Shown one piece after another: positions 11,621 through 22,454 of a stretch of DNA of 64,000 bases (positions are counted from its first letter, which is position 1; every line of letters begins with the position of its first letter). Both the position numbers and the translations under genes were made by a program. Below the pieces are notes generated by a model. That model worked only from the letters and a program-made list of their open reading frames with translations, made no database searches and was not told the DNA's origin. The stretch spans positions 29,733,001 through 29,797,000 of the forward strand of contig NC_057843.1 in NCBI RefSeq assembly GCF_910594005.1. The letters run 5' to 3'. This DNA comes from Cervus elaphus. Lineage: Eukaryota; Chordata; Mammalia; Artiodactyla; Cervidae.

Positions 11621-12545
11621 TTTTCCTCAGTCACATACACAGTTGATGGTGAAGTGTGGAACAGGGTTGGCTCCTAAATTGAGGGAGGGGACCTCATTGT
11701 TCTCTGGGGCTGCACAAACTCCCTCAATGAGGGAATAAGTATTCCTGGAAAGAGGGGTGACCATTTAGCCAATTACTGCTTCATCCCACTGGAGGCCAGC
11801 TCCATGCCTGGAGAGGCAGCCTCATCTGCTCTGCACCCACACCAGCCTTGCCTCTCATAGATGAGATTACTCAGCTCAATAGTGGCAGGAGCAGGGAGTC
11901 TTGGAACTTAATGACACTCCACTTTGGAGGAAATGCCATAACATTGGGTGACTCTAAGGCAGCATGACCTCCTCTCCCCTGAAGGTTGCCTTGTTCCGTC
12001 CTTGATGCCACCTCTGTTGGCTACTCGCGCCCTGCCATCACCCAGGGGAGAGAGGAGGAAGAGTTCTCTGTACCAGAGGACTGGCATTCTCTTTCTGGTC
12101 CCTTTGCCCTTCCCCATGCCCACCCTCACTCACTTAGCAGAGCCCCTGGCTGCTAAAGAGCCTTGCTATTTTTAATTCTCTGTGAGGGGCTCTCAGGTTA
12201 CAGATTATATACCAATGAGGTAAGTTACAGGTATGTAGACTCATGTTTCTAATTTAGCTTGGAACTGGTTTCAAACATTAAACAGCCTCTCTCCCGGGCT
12301 CTCCTTGTTTCTGCTCTCTTCCCGTCTTTGGCATCTCACTCCATCCTCATGCTGAGGGTCACTTTCCTTTCCAGCTGGATCACCCAACTTTCAGGCTTCT
12401 TAAATGCAAGAATCAAGGAGACTTAGATTTCACCTAAGCCTAAGTCTTCTATCAGTCCTGCATGAACTCAGCTGTAGCAATGCTATTTAAATGCATATGC
12501 TTAAAATAGGTAAATGTTTGTAAGATATTTGAGACATTTTCACTT
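11621..12545. other. Intergenic sequence, nothing recognised
   Basis: Slightly GC-richer than its surroundings. The overlapping 73- and 75-codon frames on opposite strands at 11908-12175 carry no recognisable motif. Confidence 0.4.
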
Positions 12546-12554
12546 GTCTTCATG

Positions 12555-12695
12555 CATATTGTCACAGATAAACCTTGCAACAGCCCAGCAAAATTAAGAT
12601 TACTTTAATTACCTACACTTGGCAGATGAGAAAATTGGGACTCCAGGAGGTTAATGACTTGACTGAGAGTTCACAGTCAAGACGAAGTACAGAAG
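12555..12695 (-). mobile_element. MIR SINE, reverse
   Basis: Reversed MIR order: aaccttgcaacagcccagca, acacttggcagatgagaaaa, aggaggttaatgacttgact and gagttcacagtcaagacgaa, which correspond to the MIR core and the ACTTGCCCAAGGTCACACAG block. Confidence 0.6.
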
Positions 12696-12864
12696 TGATG
12701 GGTGAATAAGAAACAAACCTTGGTTTGTAGCTACTTCCCTAAAAACAGCAGAGTCTGGAGATGTGGAATACTTCTTTCCTTACTTTCTATTTCTTTTCCT
12801 GGACCCTACACCAGTCTTTTAGCGTTCAGGTTGAAATGACTGTCCCTGAAGCCACTTGGTTTGA

Positions 12865-13335
12865 TCTCCATTCATTTCCAAGGCAAACCGTGACAGTAAT
12901 CCAAGTCTATACCCCAACCACTAATGCCAAAGAAGCTAAATGGTTCCATGAAGGCCTACAAGACCTTCAAGAACTAACACCCAAAAAAGATGTCCTTTTC
13001 ATAACAGGGGACTGAAATGCAAAAGTAGGAAGTCAAGAGATACCTGAAGTAACAGGCAAGTTTGGCCTTGGAGTAAAAAGTGAAGCAGGCCAAAGGCTGA
13101 CAGAGCTTTGCTAAGAGAGTCTGACTATGGCTGTGAGGTAATAGCAAACACCCTCTTCCAGCAACACAAGAGATGACTCTACACATGGATATCACCAGAT
13201 GGTCTATACCGAAATCAGATTAATTCTATTCTTTGCAGCCAAAGATAGAGAAGCTCTATACAGTCAGCAAAAACAAGACCAGGAGGGGACTGTGGCACAG
13301 ATCATGAATTCCTTATTGCCAAATTCAGACTTAAA
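12865..13335 (+). pseudogene. BovB endonuclease domain remnant
   Basis: Conceptual translation shows VTVIQVYTPTTNAKEAKWF, LTPKKDVLFITGD, a stop where Trp is expected, then NAKVGSQE and KFGLGVKSEAGQRLTEL in the same frame, and finally a TDH triad close to the usual SDH end of APE-type endonucleases (near 13302-13310). In the intact family this domain nicks target DNA to prime reverse transcription. The N-terminal part is missing because the insertion was truncated. Two nonsense codons and frame changes make it inactive. Confidence 0.85.
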
Positions 13336-14041
13336 TTGAAGAAAGTAGGGAAAACCACTTGGCCATTCAGGTATGAACTAAATCAAATTCCTTACAATTT
13401 TATAGTGGAAGTGACAAACAGATTCAAGGGATTTGATCTGATAGAAAGAGTTTCTGAAGAACTATGGATGGAAGTTTATGACACTGTACAGGAGGCAGAG
13501 ATCAAAACCATCCCCAAGAAAGAAGAAATGCAAAATGGTTGTCTGAGAAGGCCTTACAAATAGCTGAAAATAAAGAGAGGAGAAAAACAGGAGAAACAAA
13601 AAGATGCCCATCTGAATGCAGAGTTCCAAAAAATAGCAAAGAAAGATAAGAAAGCCTTGCTAAGTGAACAATGCAAAGAAATAGAGGAAAACAATAGAAT
13701 GGGAAAGACTAGAGATCTCTTCAAGAAAATTAGAGATATTTTCAAGGGAATATTTCATGCAGAGATGGGCACAAGAAAGGACAAAAATGATATAGACCTA
13801 ACAGAAGCAGAAGATATTAAGAAGATGTGGCAAGAATACACAGAAAAACTATACAAAAAAGATCTTTATGACCTGGATAACCACGAGTGTGTGATCACTC
13901 ACCTAGAGCCAGACATCTTGGAGTGTGAAGTTAGTGGGCCTTAGGAAGTATCACTACGAACAAAGCTAGTGGAGGAGATGGAATTCCAGTTGAGCTATTT
14001 CAAATCCTAAAAGATGATCCTGTGAAAGTGCGACACTCAAT

Positions 14042-14497
14042 ATGCCAGCAAATTTGGAAAACTCAGCAGTGGCCACAGGACTGGAAAAGGTCAGTTTTCA
14101 TTTCAGTCCCAAAGGAGGGCAATGCCAATGTTCAAACTATGACCTATTTGCACTCATTTCACATTATAGCAAGTTAATACTAAAAATCCTCCAACCTAGT
14201 CTTCAGCAGTACATGAACCAAGAACTTCCAGATGTACAAGCTGGATTTAGAAAGGGCAGAGGCACCAGAGATCAAATTGCGAACCTCTGTTGGATCATCA
14301 AAAAAGCAAGAGAATTCCAGAAAAACATCTACTTTTTCTTCATTGACTACACTAAAGCCTTTGACCGTGTGGATCATGACAAACTGTGGAAATTTTTGAA
14401 AGAGATGGGGATAAGAGACCATCTTACCTGCTTCCTGAGAAATCTGTATGCAGGTCAAGAAGAAGCAGTTAGAACTGGACATGGAACAATGGAATAG
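14042..14497 (+). pseudogene. BovB reverse-transcriptase fingers/palm remnant
   Basis: An open frame of 151 codons carries the SNYDLFALIS block, the PDVQAGFRKGRGTRDQIAN block (motif 2 region) and motif A as FIDYTKAFDRV, where the first Asp of the reverse-transcriptase catalytic set lies. It stops just after GHGTM, before motif B, by a nonsense change. In an active element this would be the central part of a roughly 1000-residue polyprotein. Confidence 0.88.
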
Positions 14498-15453
14498 TTC
14501 AAAATTGGGAAATTAGTATGTCAAGGCTGTATGTTGTCACCCTGTTTGTTTAACTCACATGCAGACTACATCATCCTGGGCTGGATGAAGCACAAACTGG
14601 AATTGAGATTGCTAGGAGAAATATCAATAACCTCAGATATATAGGTGACACCACCCTTAATAGACTTCCCTGGTAGCGCCAAGTGAAGAAGAGCTAAAGA
14701 GCTTCTTGAGGAAAGTGAAAGAGGAGAGTGAAAAAGCTGGCTTAAAGCTTAACATTCAAAAAGCAAAGAACACGGCAGCCGGTCCCATCACTTCATGGCA
14801 AAACGATTGGGGAAACAATGGAAACAGGGACAGACTTTATTTTCTTGGGCTCAATAATCATTGCAGATGGTGGCTGCAATCACAAAATGAAAGGACGCTT
14901 GCTTCTTGGAAGAAAAGTTATGACTAACCTAGACAGCATATTGAAAAGCAGAGATATTACTTTGCTAACAAAGGTCCATATAGTCAAAGCTATGGTTTTT
15001 CCAGTAGTCGTGTATGGATGTGAGAGTTGGACAATAAAAAGGCTGAGCACCAAAGAATTGATGCTTTTGATCTGTGGTCTTGGAGAAGACTCATCATCTC
15101 TAAGTGACTTGGAGAGTCACTTAGACTGCAAGGAGATCAGACAGTCCTAAAGATAATCAGTCCTGAATATTCATTGGAAGGACTGATGCTGAAACTGAAA
15201 CTCCAATACTTTGGCCACCTGATGCAAACAGCTGACTCATCAGAAAAGACCTTGATGCTGGGAAAGATTGAAGGCAGGAGAAGAAAGAGATGACAGAGGA
15301 TGAGATGGTTGGATGGCATCACCGACTTGATGGACATGAGTTTGAGCAAGCTCCAGGAGGTGGTGAAGGACCGGGAGGCCTGGTGTGCTGCACTCATGGG
15401 GTCACAAACAGTTTGATATGACTGAGTGACTAAAACTGAACTGAAGCCACTTG

Positions 15454-16048
15454 TGTGACAAGCATGCTGTATTATGTATTAAGGATTTGAAACTAGTGTG
15501 AATTTTAATTAGAATATAGGTGTTAGGGCTGAGAGGACACCAACATTAGATTGAAATAAATAGGGATAGCTAAGAATCAGAACCCAAATGTCCATTTTTT
15601 TTCTTAAAAATATGTGCATGTGCTCAGCATTTAGACAATATTTTCAAGTTAGCTTCGATAAAGACAATGCAGGGACTTCAAGGTACTTATATGGCACTGT
15701 GCCTATCTTTAAGGAGTTTATAATAGAGGAAGTAAAAAGAAAAGCTTTGAAAATAAAGCAAAGCTATTTGCAGTCAGATTTTGGCTATATGCCTGGCAAC
15801 TCAAAAAGATTCCTTGAGAGGAGAAATTTCCAACTTGAGCATTTAATTTTGAACTGTGACCATTGTATTTTAAATTGTGCTGTTATATATCATTTTAGAT
15901 GAGTCTGTGTATATACCTGTTTCATACACATGTGTATATTCATGCATGTACACCTAGCATGTTATTTATGCTATAAGTCAGTTGTTCTGCCTGTTTTGAG
16001 TTCATAGATTATAAAATTGTCAGCTGCTTAAAGGCAGGAATAATAAAT
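15454..16048. other. Intergenic sequence, nothing recognised
   Basis: Contains a 104-codon frame (15588-15902, +) that is Lys/Phe-rich and typical of AT-rich chance frames. No repeat recognised. Confidence 0.4.
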
Positions 16049-16058
16049 CTGATTATTT

Positions 16059-16406
16059 CTAATTTTATTTATTTATGTTTATTTTGGCTGCACTGGGTAT
16101 TCTTTGCTGCATGCAGGGTTTCTCTACTTGTGGTTAGCAGGGGCTATTCTTCATTGTGCTTCATCGGCTTCTTACTGAGTTGGCTCCTCTTGTTGCAGAG
16201 CGCAGACTCTAGGCGCATGGGCTTCAATAGTTGCAGCATGTGGACTCAATAGTCCTGGCTAGCAGGATCTAGAGCACAGGCTCAGTAGTTGTAGCACACA
16301 GGCTAAGTTGCTCTGTGATGTATGGGATCTTCCTGAATCAGGAAGGCATTGGCATCTACATTGGCAGGCAGATTATTAACCACTGGACCACCAGGGAAGT
16401 ACAATA
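16059..16406 (-). mobile_element. CHR-type SINE (long form)
   Basis: Minus-strand order matches the long CHR family shared by ruminants, hippos and whales: head gtacttccctggtggtccag, a tRNA-like block, then repeats of ctgtgctctagatcctgcta, ccatgcgcctagagtctgcg and caagtagagaaaccctgcat, ending in an A-rich tail. A perfect 10-bp TSD, CTGATTATTT, lies at 16049-16058 and 16407-16416. The family name is from memory. Confidence 0.85.
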
Positions 16407-16416
16407 CTGATTATTT

Positions 16417-17300
16417 TATCTAATTACTTATTCATTTATTTATTTTTGCTATTCCCATAATATTCAGAATAGACAGCATATGGCATAGTAGAACATGAAA
16501 TTTATGCATAGCTTGGACAAGTTTCATACTTTATTAGACTCCCCATTTCCTTTTCTGTAAAATGGGAATAATACCATACATCTATAGGTTTATTGAGATC
16601 ATTACACGGACAATTTTTATAAAGCAGCTGCAACAGTGTCTTAATGATAGTGTTCAATGAAGACCTGCATATATGGTTAATATTTTATATAAAATATATA
16701 TATTCCCTATATAAATTATATTTTTCTGTTTATGTGGTTAACTACCAAACATGCCTTCTTATATTACCCCTCTCATGTAACCACTAAGTCAATTTTTTCA
16801 GATGAATGAGGCAAAGACATAATAATGATGAAAGAGTTATAATGATATTTGTCATTAATAACTTTCTCATACCCGTCAAGGTGGTGCTTGGTGGAAAGTA
16901 GTGTGTCCTGTGTTTGAGAGTGGCTGAGGATGTGATAAACCACTTCCCAGTACCAAAATAAAGGGAGCCAGAATGGAAAAACCAGGCCTAAAATGCTACT
17001 GAATTTCACATGATTGTGTCAACTTTGTCTTTGTGAATTATCTGAAAATTGAAAAGAATTTTTAAGTAGAAATAATTGTAATTTGTATTCCATTTATGCT
17101 CCATTTTAACATGGCATCATTTTGGTGAATTTCCCATCCAGATGGAGTCATTCATTTCTAGTAAAGAGAAAGGATGGGTTGGGCTTATGCTCAGTCATCC
17201 GTTCATTATTTTTTCCCTTATAACACAAAACCAAATAGTTAAAGAATAAGAGGATTTTAGAGTTGATATTGTCCGATTTGATAAACTTCCCCTGTATGCA
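16417..17300. other. AT-rich intergenic sequence
   Basis: The first 150 bases (ctccccatttccttttctgt, aaaatgggaataataccata) hint at a MIR core but are too diverged for a firm call. Nothing else is recognised. Confidence 0.35.
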
Positions 17301-17309
17301 TTTTCTTAG

Positions 17310-17341
<32 letters not shown>

Positions 17342-17343
17342 TG
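17310..17343. repeat. Poly-T tract followed by (GT)n
   Basis: Nineteen T followed by about seven GT units; a length-variable simple repeat. Confidence 0.95.
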
Positions 17344-17479
17344 GTATAGTTTATTTTTAATAAAATTGCGTCACTGTAAATGTGCAGTTTGATATTGGCC
17401 ATTGTGTACATTTGTCTAATCAATATCACAATCAAATATCTTCTGTGACTTCAAATGCTTTCTCTTGCCTCTTTTGCAG

Positions 17480-19000
17480 TCAGTTATCTTTCTCAACCCC
17501 TGGCTATAGGTAACCACTGATCAGCCCTGTATCACCTTGGTCTCTGGCTTATTTCACTTAGCAGTTTGTTTATGTTGGTGCATGCACCTGTAGTTTGTTC
17601 TATTTTATTGCTGAATCTATTCCGTTATAAGGATATGCTACACTTTGTTTATGTACTACTTGAATGAAATTTGTATTGTTTTTAGTCTTTGGTTATTTAT
17701 AATTCCACTATGAACAGTCATGTACATGAATTATCCTGACATATGTGTTCATTTGTCATTTGATGAGAGATAATAGGATATAAGGTTAATATATATTTAA
17801 CTGTATAAGATACTGCCAGACTGTCTTCCAAGAACTCTCTCTCACTGTGTGTGTGGAACCAGCATGTTATGAGAATCCTAGTTGCTCTATATCCTTGTCA
17901 ACACTTGGAATTGTCTGTCTTTTTAGTTTTTATATTTCTAGTGAGTGAATGTTGGTATTTCATCATGGTTTGAATTTGTGTTTCTATAATGTCTAGTGAT
18001 GCTAAGTATCTTTTCAAGAATTTAATGGTTATTTTTTTGTGGGAAAGTATGTTCAAATCTTTTGCATATTAAAAAAAATTCATACGTGTGATAGAGTGGT
18101 CTTATTATTGAATCATGTGTTCTGTGTATACTCTAGATACAAACTTATGTCGTATATATGTTTTACAAGTATCTTTTCCAAATATAAGTCTCACCTTTTG
18201 CTTTCTTAACCTTGTTTTTCAAAGAGCACAATTTTGAATTTGAAAGTTCATTCAATCATTTTTATTTTCTTTTATAGTTTGTACAGTCTGTGTTCTGTCT
18301 AAGAAATTCTTATCTCACCCAACATCATAAAGATCTTCTCCTGCCTCTTTTTCCCTTTAGAAACTTTGATTTTAGTTCTTGTGTTTAGGTCTCTGGTCCA
18401 TCTCAAGCTACTTTTTAAAGTGCTATAAAAAGAAAATGCTTCACTTTCATTTATTCCCTCATGGGAAAACATTTTTTTGGAAAATCATCCTTTCCTCATA
18501 GAATTACCTTGGTAACTTCGTTAAAAATCAGTTAACTGTATAAGTCTGAGTCTTCTTTGTAATTCTGTACTATTAGCCTAAGAATATAGATCAATAAGGA
18601 TATAGATCAGTACCATACTGCCTTCATCCGTGTAGCTTTATAGTAAATTCTGAAGTCAGATAGTATGAGGTCCAAATTTGCTTTTCTTTTAAAGATTTGC
18701 CCCATTCTAGTTCTTTTGACTTTCCATATATGTATCTGTACAGTTTAGAACCAGCTTCTCAGTTTATTCCAAGAGACTTGCCAGGATAATTGAAATGTGC
18801 AGTCCATTAAAATATAAGTAATTATTGATGTGATTAGGCTTCTGTCTGCATTTTTCTCTTTAATTTTCTGTTGGTTTCATTTCTAATTTGTTTCTCTATT
18901 TCTTCTTTCCATATTTTTAAGGATTATTTGAATAAATTTTAGAATTTCTATTTACGTTTTTCAGAACTTTAACACTATGATCTTAATATTCAGGTTGTGA
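17480..19000 (-). mobile_element. Old L1 LINE, reverse: 3-prime UTR and ORF2
   Basis: In reverse orientation the text passes from typical L1 3-prime sequence (ctggcttatttcacttagca; tgctgaatctattccgttat; atgaacagtcatgtacatga) into ORF2 C-terminal sequence (gatcagtaccatactgcctt, tgtagctttatagtaaattc, ccatatatgtatctgtacag). Divergence is high, which fits an old mammalian L1 subfamily rather than a Bos-specific one. No coding capacity remains. Confidence 0.75.
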
Positions 19001-19119
19001 CTTTGTACTATAGATTAAGAAGTTACCATTTGGGAAGAAAATTATTTCAAAATAAATATTTTGTTTTTAAAATTACACTATTAATATCTGAATATATTTC
19101 AGAATTAAATGAAATATTT

Positions 19120-19220
19120 AAAATATATACCTGATAAAGGACTTGCATGCAACATTTATAAAGAACTCCTAGAACTCTATAATAAAACAAGAATTAACCT
19201 AATAATAAATTAGCAAACCA
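19120..19220 (+). mobile_element. L1 ORF2 fragment, forward
   Basis: A short stretch matches L1 ORF2 in sense: gataaaggacttgcatgcaa, tataaagaactcctagaact, ctataataaaacaagaatta. It lies between two reverse L1 pieces and is probably a separate or rearranged insertion. Confidence 0.5.
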
Positions 19221-19279
19221 TTTGGTCTTTGCTTACTTAAATTCAGTGGACTTACTATGCTAGTTTCAAGAAAAAAATA

Positions 19280-19691
19280 TAGCAATTCAATATTTTTGTA
19301 TATTGCAAAATGATGACCTAATTAAGGTTAGTTACTATCCACCACCATAAAAAGTTGTTACAGTATAGTTGGCTGTATTCCCTATGTGTACATTCATCTC
19401 TTTGACTTATTTTATAAGTCCGTGTATTTTAATCTTACTCACCGACTTAACTCATCCAGCTACCTCCTCTGGCAGCCACCAATTTTTTCTCTGTATGAAT
19501 CTGTTCTGTTGTTCATTTGTTTATCTTTGAGTATATACATATAAGTGAGATAATACAATATTTGTCTTTCTCTATCTGACTTATTTCACTGAGAATAAAC
19601 CCTATAGGTGCGTACAAGTTGACACAAATGACAAGATTTCATTCTTTATAATGGCTGAGTAATACTCCATTATATATATGTGTGTGTGTAG

Positions 19692-19739
<48 letters not shown>

Positions 19740-20300
19740 ATGTATACATACATCTCATATCTTGTTTATCCATTCATCTGTTGGTGGACCCTTAGGTTGG
19801 TTCTATTATCTTGTACTTGGAATGGGAAAGTAGTCCAGTTTGTTCTTTTGCACATAGACATCCAATTTTCCCAACACTGTTTATTGAAGAGGATGTTTTT
19901 CCCCCAGTGTATATCCTTGCTTCCTTTGTCATACATTAATTGACCATATAAGTGTTGGCTTGTTTTTGGTTTCTCTATTCTGCTTCAATGATCTATGTGT
20001 CTGGTTTTGTTCCAGTACCATACTATTTTGATAACTGTAGCTTTGAAGTATAGGTTGAAATCAGGAAGCACGATATCTCCAGCTTTGTCCTCATTTTAAA
20101 GACTATCTTGGCTTTTCTGGGTTTTTTTTTTGTTGTTGTCTGTTTGTTTCCATACAAATTTTGGGATTATTTATTCCAGTTCTGTGAAAAATGCTATTGG
20201 TATTTTGATAGGGTTTGCATTGAAACTGTAGATAGTTTTGGGGTAATATGGTCATCTGAACAATATTAATTCTGCCTCCATGAGCACTGTATATCTTTTA
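19280..20300 (-). mobile_element. L1 LINE, reverse
   Basis: It begins with L1 3-prime UTR vocabulary (tttgtatattgcaaaatgat, agttgttacagtatagttgg) and proceeds through the gagtaatactccattatata block and the tttatccattcatctgttgg block into ORF2 (ccagtaccatactattttga, taactgtagctttgaagtat). A microsatellite at 19672-19752 has expanded in the usual AT/GT-rich spot. Confidence 0.8.
19672..19752. repeat. (TG)n / (TA)n microsatellite
   Basis: TA-rich, then TG-rich, then TA-rich, ending in TATG units. Sits inside the reverse L1 and is likely polymorphic. Confidence 0.95.
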
Positions 20301-20815
20301 ATTTCTCAAGATAAATGAAAATAAACATCTACAGTAAGACTTGCATTAAAATGTTCATAGACACTTCACTCATCAGATCCCAAAATGGATAGAGTCCAGG
20401 TATACATCAAGAATGAGTAAACAAACTTCAGTAAATCTATAGCTTGGGATAGTACTCATCAATAAAAAGGAGCAAACTACTGATACCTACAACATTGATG
20501 AATCTCAAAAACATAATGGTGAGTTAAATAAGGCTTAACCAAAAAGTACCTACTTTAGGATTCTATTTATATGACAGTCTAGGACAGATAAAACTTTGCA
20601 ATGGTAGAACAAAAAATTAAGACAGTGTTTATGGGTGATGGGTAGGAATAGATTGGGGTGGGGCATGAGGGAACTTTCTTCAGAGATGGTAATGTTTCTA
20701 TCTTGACAGTGTTTTGAATTGCTCAGTTACATACTATTTGTCCAAGCTCATTTACTAATACTTAAGATGTATTCATTTCATTATATGTAAATTTTGCCTC
20801 CAAAGATATAAATAA
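20300..20815 (+). mobile_element. L1 LINE 3-prime end, forward
   Basis: Sense-orientation L1 3-prime region: attgatgaatctcaaaaaca, taggattctatttatatgac, ggatagtactcatcaataaa, ggcatgagggaactttcttc and a 3-prime end like ttatatgtaaattttgcctc. It joins directly to the reverse L1 on its left, so two L1 insertions lie in opposite orientations. Confidence 0.75.
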
Positions 20816-20879
20816 CTCTACACCAAAAAATAATTGTGTTAGCATATTATATATTTGATATTAAGGAGTTGCTAAACTT

Positions 20880-21250
20880 AGCATGTTGTTTCAGGTTTTT
20901 TGAATAACAACCACAAAATATCAGTGGCACACAGTAATAGTCATTCCTTTCTTGATCACATCTCTCTGAGTTGTCCAAGGTAGCTCTGCTTCAGGCTGTA
21001 AATTTACAATTGTTGGGGTGGCTCCAAGCTTTGGGTAGGGTTCAAAACTTCTCCACGTTTCTTATCCTCTTTGAACCAGTGGTTATCAGTGGCATGTTCT
21101 TCTTATTCAAAAGCTAGAACATGTGAGGAGAAGCCCAAATACACAACACTATTTCAATATTGGTTTGACTTATGTCCACTAACATCTCTTTGATGAAAAT
21201 AATTCACATAGCCAAACTGAAATTCAAGGAGTGGGGAAATGCATGAGGCC
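20880..21250. mobile_element. Ancient interspersed repeat, family not named
   Basis: The layout acaaaatatcagtggcacac, aaggtagctctgcttcaggc, ggtggctccaagctttgggt, gaggagaagcccaaatacac, ccactaacatctctttgatg, tcaaggagtggggaaatgca resembles a widely scattered mammalian medium-reiteration repeat that I recognise but cannot name reliably. Confidence 0.4.
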
Positions 21251-21337
21251 AAGGCAAGTGTATGGATGAATAGTTCTAATAAGGAGATGTATGTGAAGAA
21301 TTATAACTATAAATTTGACTTACCAAGATGAATTATA

Positions 21338-21397
21338 CTGCAGTTCATGGGGTCGCAAAGAGTCAGACACGACTGAGTGACTGAACTGAACTGAGGG
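21338..21397 (+). mobile_element. 60-bp BovB tail insertion
   Basis: The insert starts ctgcagttcatggggtcgca and ends tgaactgaactgaggg, which is the last 60 bases of BovB (or of a Bov-tA tail, which is the same sequence). A 9-bp TSD, TGAATTATA, is present at 21329-21337 and 21398-21406, showing a true retrotransposition of an almost minimal template. Confidence 0.9.
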
Positions 21398-21406
21398 TGA
21401 ATTATA

Positions 21407-21655
21407 AGATTATGACTTGGTGTTATAGGTATTCAAAGAGGTTTAGTCTTGGAGATACATACTGAAATATTTATGAATTTAGTGGTATGATGTCTGGAAT
21501 TTGCCTATAATCTGAAGTGGGGGAAGTAACTGGAGGTATAAAGAAAAAATATGTCAGTGATTGAAGCTAGGTGTATGAGTACAAGGGGGTTCGTTATGCC
21601 ATTCTTTCTACTTCTGTATATGTTTGAACTTTTCCATGTAAATGTTTAAAAAATA
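21407..21655 (+). mobile_element. L1 3-prime UTR fragment, forward
   Basis: Text matches an old L1 3-prime end as I remember it: ttggagatacatactgaaat, gtatgatgtctggaatttgc, gaagtgggggaagtaactgg, ttctttctacttctgtatat and gaacttttccatgtaaatg. The 60-bp BovB tail sits at or just inside its left part. Confidence 0.55.
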
Positions 21656-21689
21656 GGCCAATGGAAATTATGTGCTCACTTTTTCCTTT

Positions 21690-21795
21690 TATATATGGGG
21701 AAACTAAGATCCTGGGAGGGTATGTTACTTATTCTGTAATGAGACAATTAGTGATTAGCAGAATGGAGCTAGGGCCCAAGCCAATCCTTTCTACT
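21690..21795 (-). mobile_element. Possible MIR remnant, reverse
   Basis: Weak likeness to a reversed MIR core (tatatggggaaactaagatc, tgggagggtatgttacttat, agaatggagctagggcccaa). Tentative. Confidence 0.4.
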
Positions 21796-22220
21796 TAACA
21801 TGGCTTTTAGTCATTTATCTGGTAATTCCTTAAATATTTATTTAATACTTGTCTCTCTGTAATGTGTTATAGATAAGAAGTAAGGATTTCTCTTCTCTCA
21901 AACACCCTAGTCTAGTGAGTCAATATACATTTAAACAGAATGCAATGATGGGGGTGCTAAAATGCTACAGTGGCAGTATACACAAAACTCATGAAAATAT
22001 AAGAAAAGGCATCCCTAAATCTGTTTGAGGAAATTAGAAAAGTCCTCATAGATGAGGTAAGGTCTAGACTGAGACTTGTAGGACTAGTTTGATAAGCCAG
22101 AGATTGCATGATAGGTGGTGGAAGCAACACATGCAAAGGTGTTGAGGTGTAAGAGCACATGGCATTTTGGCACTTTGGGGAAATTCTACATGACTCAGTG
22201 TAATTAAAAATTGACTGCAG

Positions 22221-22235
22221 TGTGTGTGTGTGTGT
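22221..22235. repeat. Short (TG)n
   Basis: About seven TG units. Confidence 0.9.
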
Positions 22236-22329
22236 ATTGAAGTATTCTGGAAAGAGAAGGTAGGAGAGATGAAGTAGGCTTACAAGCTACGCAAAAAGTT
22301 GAGATTTAATTCTGTGGATTAGGGTTACC

Positions 22330-22445
22330 TTGCTTAATTATAAGACCCCGCCACCACCCTAGTGCTCTCATTAAAATACAGACCCCTAAGTCCTGACTCT
22401 GATCTAATGACTCAGAATCTCTGAGAGACTAGTTTGGAAAACACG
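22330..22445. mobile_element. MER5A-like hAT remnant
   Basis: The core aatgactcagaatctctgag preceded by attaaaatacagacccctaa and followed by agtttggaaaacacgg resembles the MER5A consensus in one orientation. Terminal inverted repeats are not visible. Confidence 0.45.
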
Positions 22446-22454
22446 GTTATGGTA

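Larger units (their letters stand above)
12859..15440 (+). mobile_element. BovB LINE, 2.6 kb, endonuclease to tail
   Basis: One of the two most complete BovB copies here. It begins inside the APE-type endonuclease, passes through the linker and reverse transcriptase and ends with the BovB tail (ctaaaactgaactgaa-like). A perfect 13-bp TSD, CTGAAGCCACTTG, lies at 12846-12858 and 15441-15453 and fixes both ends. Coding capacity is lost: the endonuclease GDWNAKVG motif has a stop in place of Trp (TGA at 13013-13015), motif C reads YIGD instead of YADD (14638-14649), and several frameshifts follow. At about 14660-14680 a short tagacttccctggtagcgcc stretch replaces the expected BovB bases and resembles a Bov-tA head. 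Reading starts in mid-protein, so there is no promoter or 5-prime UTR. Confidence 0.95.

Noticed and set aside
15588..15902. 104-codon frame
   Set aside because: Lys/Phe-rich composition typical of AT-rich non-coding DNA; no homology recognised.
19672..19752. Z-DNA or regulatory role of the TG/TA repeat
   Set aside because: Microsatellite expansion at the usual spot inside an antisense L1; nothing in the flanks suggests a function.
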